Shown: one piece after another, positions 5,380-9,912 of the stretch
Position numbering within the stretch: position 1 is the stretch's first letter
How the letters are laid out: each line of letters opens with the position of its first letter
Assembly (NCBI GenBank): GCA_027043685.1
Contig: JALUFI010000204.1
Location: 1 to 9,912, forward strand
Length of the DNA: 9,912 bases
Origin: Pyrodictiaceae archaeon
GTDB lineage: Archaea > Thermoproteota > Thermoprotei_A > Sulfolobales > Pyrodictiaceae
Reading direction: 5' to 3'
Notes under the pieces: generated by a model
What the model saw: only the letters and a program-made list of their open reading frames with translations
Told to the model about the DNA's origin: nothing
Database searches by the model: none
Program-made: the position numbers and the translations under genes

Positions 5380-5387
5380 GCATATAG
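5380..5387 (+). promoter_or_regulatory. TATA-like box of ftsY
   Basis: GCATATAG is the only strong AT island between pfdA and ftsY. A start about 26 nt downstream, near 5410, would give ftsY a leader of about 20 nt that contains AGGGTG, supporting the ATG at 5430 as the start. Confidence 0.55.
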
Positions 5388-5429
5388 CCTGGGCTCTGTC
5401 TTCCTCGTCGCCAGGGTGTGCATGGCGGC

Positions 5430-6359
5430 ATGGTGTTCAACCGGCTGAAGAAGGCCCTGAAGAAGTTCGTTGATAACGTGACCGAGGTTGTTGCCAGCAA
5501 GACGCTCAGCGAGGAGGACCTGGAGCCTATACTCGAGGAGCTTGTGATATCGCTTGCTGAGAGCGATGTGGCTTTCGAGGTCGCTGAGGAGATAGCTAAC
5601 CGGCTTCGCGAGAGGCTCGTGGGCAAGAAGGTTCCAAGGTTCAGTGATGCGAGGCAGGTGGTGGTTGATGCTCTCCGGGACGCGTTGGTGGAGATACTGA
5701 GCAGGGGGTACCGCCGCCTGGACCTAGTCGAGGAGGCTAGGAGGAGGAGTCCGGATAACCCGCTACGCATAGTCTTCTTCGGCGTCAATGGCGTCGGGAA
5801 GACGACGACGATAGCTAAGTTCGCATACATGTTCCGCCGCAGCGGCATAACCCCGGTGATTGTCGCGGCGGATACGTTCCGCGCTGGGGCGCAGGAGCAG
5901 CTGCGGAGGCACGCCGAGAAGCTCGGGGTGCCCTTCATCGGCGGCCGCTACGGCGCCGACCCGGCGAGCGTGGTCTACGACGGCATAGAGTACGCGAGGG
6001 CCCGGGGCTACCGCGTGGTGCTCGCCGACACAGCGGGCAGGATGCACACCGACACAGACCTCATGGAGGAGCTGAGGAAGATAGTCCGTGTAGCCAAGCC
6101 GGACTACAAGGCGCTCGTGGTTGACGCGCTCACCGGCAACGATGCAGTGGAGCAGGCGAAGTTCTTCGACGAGGCAGTAGGCATAGATTTCATAGTGCTC
6201 ACCAAGGTCGATGCAGACGTGAAGGGAGGCACCGCCATAAGCGTCGCAGCGGTCACGGGGAAGCCGATACTCTTCGTCGGCACCGGCCAGGGATACGAGG
6301 ACCTAGAGCCCTTCGAGCCACGCCGCTACGCAGAGAAAATACTCCAAGGCATAAAGTAG
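5430..6359 (+). CDS. ftsY: Signal recognition particle receptor FtsY
   Basis: FtsY is the membrane-associated SRP receptor GTPase. It pairs with Ffh/SRP54 to deliver ribosome-nascent-chain complexes to the Sec translocon (family knowledge). The 309-residue protein has a short basic N-terminus (MVFNRLKKALKKF), the helical N domain (to about 105) with TLSEEDLEPILEELVISLAESDVA, and the NG GTPase. The P-loop GVNGVGKTTT is at 118-127, DTFRAGAQEQL at 148-158, DTAGR at 200-204, TKVD at 258-261 with DVKGGTAIS after it, and the closing GTGQ at 284-287. It lacks the long acidic A domain of E. coli FtsY, as usual in archaea. The ATG at 5430 is chosen over GTG 5418 because of the AGGGTG spacing; GTG 5433 is also possible. 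SecE follows, completing a targeting pair. Confidence 0.97.
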   Translation: MVFNRLKKALKKFVDNVTEVVASKTLSEEDLEPILEELVISLAESDVAFEVAEEIANRLRERLVGKKVPRFSDARQVVVDALRDALVEILSRGYRRLDLVEEARRRSPDNPLRIVFFGVNGVGKTTTIAKFAYMFRRSGITPVIVAADTFRAGAQEQLRRHAEKLGVPFIGGRYGADPASVVYDGIEYARARGYRVVLADTAGRMHTDTDLMEELRKIVRVAKPDYKALVVDALTGNDAVEQAKFFDEAVGIDFIVLTKVDADVKGGTAISVAAVTGKPILFVGTGQGYEDLEPFEPRRYAEKILQGIK

Positions 6360-6382
6360 CGGCAGCAGAGGGCAGCAACCCC

Positions 6383-6391
6383 CATATATAG
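6383..6391 (+). promoter_or_regulatory. TATA-like box of secE
   Basis: CATATATAG is one of the strongest AT-rich boxes in the window and sits in the 92-nt ftsY-secE spacer. A start near 6414 would give secE a leader of about 38 nt. Motif and spacing are seen; activity is inferred. Confidence 0.6.
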
Positions 6392-6451
6392 AGGCGTGTA
6401 TGGCCACCCCTCCCTCCACGGGGCCAGACCCGGCGCGCGAGGCGTTACACA

Positions 6452-6661
6452 ATGGCAGCCAGGGCGGCAGAGGAGGGAGGCCTCGTATACGCAATCAAGT
6501 CCACGCTGCACGAGTGGAGGCTAGTGCTCCAGCGCGTCCGCCGCCCAGACATGGACGAGTACAAGCAGGCATCCAAGATAATCTGGCTGTCAATACTGCT
6601 GGTCGGCGGCGTCGCGTACGTGATACACCTAACAGCCTACCTCATACTGGGAGGAGGCTAA
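6452..6661 (+). CDS. secE: Protein translocase subunit SecE (Sec61 gamma)
   Basis: SecE/Sec61-gamma clamps the two halves of the SecY channel in the cytoplasmic membrane (family knowledge). The 69-residue product is of the short archaeal type. It has an amphipathic helix (about 11-30, YAIKSTLHEWRLVLQRVRRP), the conserved hinge RPDMDEYKQASK (31-42) matching the P...E(F/Y) motif of the family, and one membrane segment at about 43-66 ending in three glycines. ATG 6452 is the only reasonable start; the ribosome-binding site is weak (GCGAGGCG, about 7 nt upstream). It has its own TATA-like box and is followed by nusG, the secE-nusG linkage known in bacteria and archaea. Confidence 0.95.
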   Translation: MAARAAEEGGLVYAIKSTLHEWRLVLQRVRRPDMDEYKQASKIIWLSILLVGGVAYVIHLTAYLILGGG

Positions 6662-6824
6662 CCCTGGGGGCCAGGAGCCCCTCTCCGGCCACGCAGCCGG
6701 GGGCGCCCTGAGACCGGGGAGGGCCGCTCATCCCTCCCGGTGGCTGTGGGAGGGTTCACCCGCGGCGCCCCGCCCGGGCGGCGGCTCCTCCCGCACCGTC
6801 CTTCCTCTGGCGTGGAGGTGGCGT
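6662..6824 (+). other. Intergenic spacer between secE and nusG
   Basis: These 163 bases contain no gene and no convincing TATA-like box. A small hairpin, GGGGC (6667-6671) and GCCCC (6677-6681), lies just after the secE stop and is followed by a pyrimidine run. Several GC palindromes occur (for example GCCCGGGC within 6770-6780) but are expected by composition. The spacer ends in the GGAGGTGG ribosome-binding site of nusG. Confidence 0.4.
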
Positions 6825-7334
6825 GTGGCTTTGTCCGAGCAGGGTGGCGGTGAGGAGAGGCGGGCTGAGAGGAGGCCGGGTGGCCAGCCCAGGCTCTTCG
6901 CCGTCCGCACAGTGGCTGGCCGCGAGCTGGATGTTGCCCTCCTTGTGGCGCAGAGGGCGCAGGACGAGAACATACCGATATACGCCATCGTGGTGCCTCT
7001 CCAGATAAAGGGCTACGTCATCGTCGAGGCTCCCGCGGCGTTCCACGTGGCTAACGCCATCCAGGGCATAAAGTATGCTAAGGGCGTGGTGCCCGGCGTG
7101 CTGCGCTACGAGGACGTGGAGAGGATGCTGAAGCCGGAGGCCGTGGTGGAGACGCTGAAGCCGGGCGACATAGTTGAGATAATCTCTGGGCCGTTCCGCG
7201 ACATGAAGGCCCAGGTTGTGCGCGTCAACCCGGCCAAGAATGAGGTAGTTTTAAATGTGCTAGAGGTTGAGTACATGCTCCAAATCACGGTCCCAGGTGA
7301 CGCGGTAAGGCCTGTGAGGGAGCGAGGGAAGTAG
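6825..7334 (+). CDS. nusG: Transcription elongation factor NusG/Spt5
   Basis: Archaeal Spt5 binds the RNA polymerase clamp, with Spt4, to keep the enzyme processive and to link it to the ribosome (family knowledge). The 169-residue product has an NGN domain at about 23-95, starting [18 protein letters not shown] and including [17 protein letters not shown] and [12 protein letters not shown] domain follows at about 112-150 ([21 protein letters not shown] with the key glycine, then [16 protein letters not shown]). The first 22 residues are a Gly/Glu/Arg-rich lead not usual in the family. GTG 6825 has GGAGGTG 4 nt upstream; TTG 6831, two codons later, has a better 10-nt spacing and is a real alternative. 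Rpl11 starts 2 nt after the stop, so the two are an operon. Confidence 0.95.
   Translation: MALSEQGGGEERRAERRPGGQPRLFAVRTVAGRELDVALLVAQRAQDENIPIYAIVVPLQIKGYVIVEAPAAFHVANAIQGIKYAKGVVPGVLRYEDVERMLKPEAVVETLKPGDIVEIISGPFRDMKAQVVRVNPAKNEVVLNVLEVEYMLQITVPGDAVRPVRERGK
7249..7255 (+). promoter_or_regulatory. TATA-like island inside nusG, possible rpl11 promoter
   Basis: TTTTAAA breaks the GC-rich coding sequence and forces a TTA leucine codon (residue 143 of NusG), which is rare among these genes. A start near 7278 would give rpl11 a leader of about 58 nt. This is only a suggestion from composition and position. Confidence 0.3.
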
Positions 7335-7336
7335 GG

Positions 7337-7846
7337 ATGGCCTCGATTAGGGTGGTAACGGTAAAGGTTAGGGGCGGCGAGGCGAAGCCCGAGCCCCCGG
7401 TCTCCGACCTCATCAAGAGCGTTGGCCTCGACGTGGAGAAGGTCATAGAGGAGATAAACAAGGCGACCGAGAAGTACAAGGGCATGGAGGTACAAGTGAA
7501 GATAATAGTGGACGAGGAGACAAAGGAGTACGAGCTTGAGATAAAGCCGCCGACAACCACGGAGCTTCTGCTCAAGGCTGTTGGCGCCAAGGAGCCCAGC
7601 GGCGACCCGATGCACCAGAAGATAGGCGACCTACCCTTCGAGAAGATAGTCGAGATAGCTATACTGAAGAAGCCCGCGCTCACCGCGAAGACGCTGAAGG
7701 CGGCTGTGAAGACTATAATCGGGTCCGCGAGGAGCATAGGGATAACAATCGATGGCAAGGACGGCAAGGAGGTGACCAGGGAGGTCGACGAGGGCGCCTA
7801 CGACGCCGTGCTCGCGAAGTACGAGGAGGAGTGGGAGAAGGCCTAG
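7337..7846 (+). CDS. rpl11: Ribosomal protein L11 with a divergent N-terminal loop
   Basis: L11 binds the GTPase-associated centre of 23S rRNA at the stalk base and takes part in factor-driven GTP hydrolysis (family knowledge). The 169-residue protein aligns along its length with archaeal L11: strand [13 protein letters not shown], then [27 protein letters not shown] (33-59), [21 protein letters not shown] (71-91), [20 protein letters not shown] (96-115) and the rRNA-binding [29 protein letters not shown] (114-142). The exception is residues 18-32. There the family normally has P-x-PP-(L/V)-GP-x-L-x-x-x-G-(L/V)-N, and this protein has [15 protein letters not shown]: the loop Gly and Pro after the PP pair are Ser and Asp, and the final Asn is Asp. 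Length is kept and frames are intact. Starts with ATG, 2 nt after nusG. Confidence 0.94.
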   Translation: MASIRVVTVKVRGGEAKPEPPVSDLIKSVGLDVEKVIEEINKATEKYKGMEVQVKIIVDEETKEYELEIKPPTTTELLLKAVGAKEPSGDPMHQKIGDLPFEKIVEIAILKKPALTAKTLKAAVKTIIGSARSIGITIDGKDGKEVTREVDEGAYDAVLAKYEEEWEKA

Positions 7847-7911
7847 GCCCCTGCCACCGCCGCCCCTCTTTCGGGCCGGTGCCTGGGCGTGGCCCTTAGA
7901 AGCCCCTGGTT

Positions 7912-7935
7912 CCTCCCCGGGCCCCAGCGGGGTGG
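7912..7935 (+). promoter_or_regulatory. rpl1 ribosome-binding site with possible masking hairpin
   Basis: GGGGTGG (7929-7935) is the rpl1 Shine-Dalgarno site, 6 nt before the ATG. It can pair with CCCC at 7922-7925 around an AGC loop, or with CCTCCCC at 7912-7918 with one mismatch. Either fold would hide the site. The 95-nt spacer after rpl11 shows no TATA-like box, so rpl1 is probably on the rpl11 transcript. Confidence 0.4.
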
Positions 7936-7941
7936 ACGGTT

Positions 7942-8592
7942 ATGTCGTTCGTTCCGCGCGAGAACGTCGAGAAGGCCGTCCGCGAGGCCATAGAGGGGAG
8001 CCCCAAGAGGAGGTTCAAGCAGTCCGTCGACCTCACGGTGGTGCTCAAGGACGTTGACCTCAAGAGCCCTCAGGGCAGGATACGCGAGATAGTCTTCCTT
8101 CCCCACCCGCCCCGGAAGCACGTGAAGGTCTGCGTGGTCGCCGATGGCGACATGGCGCTGAAGGCGAAGGAGGTTGCTGACCGCGTCCTCGGCAGGGAGG
8201 ACCTGCAGGCTATGATGGGTAACAGGAAGGCTGCGAAGAAGGTGGCGGAGTTCTGTGACTGGGTGCTCGTGAAGACCGATCTAATGCCCCTCGCGGGCCG
8301 CACCCTCGCCCCCGCGCTGGGCCCGAGGGGCAAGGTCCCGGTGCCGGTGCCGCCGAACGCAGACATAGTCGCCTTCGTGAACAGGTACCGCAGCGCGGTG
8401 ATGCTGAGGGTTAAGGACCAGCCGCAGGTCATGTGCAGGGTCGGCACCGAGGACATGGACGTCAACGAGATAGTTGAGAACATCTACAAGGTGCTGAGCA
8501 CGCTTGAGAACAAGCTGCCGAACCCACGGAACAACATAGCACGGGTAATAGTGAAGACTACCATGGGGCCTCCGGTGGAGGTTCTCTTCTAG
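7942..8592 (+). CDS. rpl1: Ribosomal protein L1
   Basis: L1 forms the mobile L1 stalk on 23S rRNA that guides exit of deacylated tRNA; in several bacteria and archaea it also represses its own mRNA (family knowledge). The 216-residue product is of normal length. Domain I is built from the two ends: FKQSVDLTVVLKDVDLKSPQGRIREIVFLPHP (25-56) and the C-terminal RVIVKTTMGPPVEVLF (201-216). Domain II (about 61-150) includes KVCVVADGDMALKAKEV, and the conserved LGPRGKVPVPVPP at 126-138 marks the hinge. GRIREIVFLPHPP is the typical archaeal strand. ATG 7942 has GGGGTGG 6 nt upstream. It follows rpl11 as in the classical L11-L1-L10 operon; rpl10 appears to have an added promoter of its own. Confidence 0.96.
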   Translation: MSFVPRENVEKAVREAIEGSPKRRFKQSVDLTVVLKDVDLKSPQGRIREIVFLPHPPRKHVKVCVVADGDMALKAKEVADRVLGREDLQAMMGNRKAAKKVAEFCDWVLVKTDLMPLAGRTLAPALGPRGKVPVPVPPNADIVAFVNRYRSAVMLRVKDQPQVMCRVGTEDMDVNEIVENIYKVLSTLENKLPNPRNNIARVIVKTTMGPPVEVLF

Positions 8593-8652
8593 CGCATCCC
8601 CTGGGGGCTCTGTGAGGCGGCTCCCTCCCGGGGCCTAGGCGCCACGGGCTGC

Positions 8653-8658
8653 TTTTAA
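8653..8658 (+). promoter_or_regulatory. TATA-like box of rpl10
   Basis: TTTTAA in the GC-rich rpl1-rpl10 spacer predicts a start near 8681. That lies downstream of the GTG at 8677, so it argues for the later GTG at 8710 as the rpl10 start, with AGGAG at 8697-8701 in a leader of about 29 nt. Confidence 0.5.
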
Positions 8659-8709
8659 CGGGGCCGTGGAGCCGCGGTGGCGCGGGAGAGGGGTGCAGGA
8701 GTAGTGGTC

Positions 8710-9741
8710 GTGATTGCGAAGGCGCATGCCAAGAGGATACCGGAGTGGAAGAAGAGGGAGGTCGAGGAGCTTACAGAGCTGGTGAAGAGCCACCGCACGT
8801 TCATCATAGTTGACCTCACCAAGGTGCCTACCGCGCAGCTGCAGCGCATCAAGAGGAAGCTGGAGAAGAGGCTCGGCGGCAACATCGTGATGAGGGTCGC
8901 GAAGAACACCTTGATGAGGCTCGCATTGAAGAACGCTGGCATAGACCCTGAGCCCCTTGACCCCTACCTCACCGGGACAAACATGTTCATATTCTCGAAC
9001 CTCAACCCCTTCGAGGTGGCGCTCGCCCTAGACAGGGTGTACGCAACTAAGCCCGCGAAGCCCGGTGACGTGGCGCCCACGGAGATAGTGCTGCCGCCAG
9101 GCAACACAGGCTTCAAGCCCGGCCCCATTATGAGCGTGTTCGGCAAGCTCAAGATACCGATAAGGGTGCAGGGAGGCACCATTTGGATAGCCAAGGAGAC
9201 CAGGGTAGCCAAGCCCGGCGACGTGATATCCCCCGAGCTGGCCTCGGTTCTCCAGAAGCTAGGCATAGAGCCGATAATAGTGAAGCTGAAGCCCAAGGCG
9301 GCCTATGAGGGCGGCGTGGTGATACCGGGCGACCAGCTGGTGCTGAACCTAGAGGAGTACAGGAACATGGTTGCCGAGGCCGTTGCAGCCGCATTGATGG
9401 TGGGCGCGGAGATAGCGTACCCGGAGCCCGAGGTGCTGAAGATAGCGATACCGCTCGCCGTGCGCCGCGCGCTGGCAGTCGCCGCGGAGGCTGGCTACGT
9501 GACACCGGAGACCGCGGAGTACGTGATAGGCACCGCGGTGCGCCGCGCATTGGCGGTTGTAGCAGCACTGGGCGACAAGGCGAAGGAGCTAGGCATAGAG
9601 ATAGAGGTCGCCGCCGCCCCCGCCCCGGCCGCCGAGGAGAAGAAGGAGGAAGAGAAGAAGGAAGAGGAGGAAGAGGAGAAGAAGGAGGAGGTCAGCGAGG
9701 AGCAGCTCGCCGCCGGCCTCGAGAGCCTCTTCGGCTTCTAG
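8710..9741 (+). CDS. rpl10: Ribosomal protein L10 (P0, stalk base)
   Basis: L10/P0 anchors the flexible L12 stalk to 23S rRNA and so recruits elongation factors (family knowledge). The 343-residue product has the rRNA-binding N domain (HAKRIPEWKKREVEELTELVKS, FIIVDLTKVPTAQLQRIKRKL, and KNTLMRLAL at 65-73), the archaeal/eukaryotic insertion domain (about 110-200, with PPGNTGFKPGPIMSVFGKLKIP and GDVISPELASVLQKLGIEP), and a helical spine (about 213-290) with three related segments that bind L12 dimers. A charged linker of Glu/Lys repeats (about 309-327) leads to the factor-binding end GLESLFGF. GTG 8710 is chosen: AGGAG is 8 nt upstream and the conserved EWKKREVEEL sits near the start. The GTG at 8677 would add 11 residues and lies before the predicted transcript start. 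Usually followed by rpl12, not seen here. Confidence 0.95.
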   Translation: MIAKAHAKRIPEWKKREVEELTELVKSHRTFIIVDLTKVPTAQLQRIKRKLEKRLGGNIVMRVAKNTLMRLALKNAGIDPEPLDPYLTGTNMFIFSNLNPFEVALALDRVYATKPAKPGDVAPTEIVLPPGNTGFKPGPIMSVFGKLKIPIRVQGGTIWIAKETRVAKPGDVISPELASVLQKLGIEPIIVKLKPKAAYEGGVVIPGDQLVLNLEEYRNMVAEAVAAALMVGAEIAYPEPEVLKIAIPLAVRRALAVAAEAGYVTPETAEYVIGTAVRRALAVVAALGDKAKELGIEIEVAAAPAPAAEEKKEEEKKEEEEEEKKEEVSEEQLAAGLESLFGF

Positions 9742-9912
9742 CACGCAGTTCCTCCGGTATTTCTCGCCCCTACCCGCCTCTCCCTCCTATGCAGCTCCTC
9801 CCGCGCTTCGCTATTCTAGCAGTGGTTCGCGCCTAGCTCCCCCTGGGTGCCTACGGGCCGTGCCTGGGCTTGGGGATGCTATCCGGGCTGAGCTCCTGGA
9901 GGCGCCTAGGCT
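9742..9912. other. Right-edge flank without a clear gene
   Basis: No L12-like N-terminus (normally MEYxYAxLLLH in archaea) starts in these 171 bases. Two partial frames are open at the edge. On the minus strand, 9851-9912 reads 19 residues to a TAG, including RRLQELSPDSIPKPRHGP, with GC-rich third positions, and could be the end of a convergent gene. On the plus strand, a frame from the GTG at about 9860 reads PGLGDAIRAELLEAPR to the edge. Neither is recognisable. AT-poor pyrimidine runs after the rpl10 stop may hold its terminator. Confidence 0.35.

Noticed and set aside
9616..9700. Purine-rich AAG/GAG repeat at the end of rpl10 as a microsatellite or regulatory tract
   Set aside because: It encodes the Glu/Lys linker typical of archaeal P0, so the repetition follows from the protein.

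Overview
This window is GC-rich archaeal DNA. It carries the conserved information-processing gene cluster of Crenarchaeota: RNase P subunit 4, S19e, a PDCD5-like protein, L39e, L31e, aIF6, L18a/LX, prefoldin alpha, FtsY, SecE, NusG/Spt5, L11, L1 and L10. The eukaryote-type ribosomal proteins, heavy use of ATA (Ile) and AGG (Arg) codons, 13 of 17 genes starting with GTG or TTG, and short TATA-like islands in GC-rich DNA point to a hyperthermophilic crenarchaeon. Desulfurococcales, perhaps Pyrodictiaceae-like, is my best guess, by inference only. No mobile element, CRISPR array, tRNA or rRNA was seen.

Layout. Positions 1-1085, minus strand: the 5' part of nep1 (ribosome-assembly methyltransferase, running off the left edge), preceded by a divergent M55 metallopeptidase gene. 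A shared, divergent intergenic region lies at about 1086-1155. From there to 9741 everything is on the plus strand: rnp4, a CRM/YhbY-domain RNA-binding protein, rps19e, the PDCD5-like gene, rpl39e, rpl31e; then eif6, rpl18a, pfdA; then ftsY, secE, nusG, rpl11, rpl1, rpl10. Rpl39e (51 aa) and the nep1 fragment were found by direct reading. The last 171 bases hold no convincing gene; rpl12, the usual next gene, does not start immediately after rpl10.

The genes cover tRNA processing (Rnp4), small- and large-subunit assembly (Nep1, S19e, aIF6), the ribosomal stalk and its base (L11, L10, L1), co-translational folding and membrane targeting (prefoldin, FtsY, SecE), and transcription elongation (NusG/Spt5). 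Two gene pairs are joined by a TTGA stop/start overlap, and nusG-rpl11 are 2 nt apart. TATA-like boxes split the cluster into several transcription units, with candidates before the M55 gene, rps19e, rpl31e, eif6, ftsY, secE, rpl10 and possibly inside nusG for rpl11.

This is mostly a conserved housekeeping region, and I see no evidence of a wholly new system. The observation most worth checking is an L11 in which the normally near-invariant proline/glycine-rich loop of the N-terminal domain is replaced by an unrelated sequence of the same length. Other items are a perfect 9-bp hairpin in the eif6 leader, a three-fold helical repeat in L10, a possible SD-masking hairpin before rpl1, and a divergent M55 peptidase.
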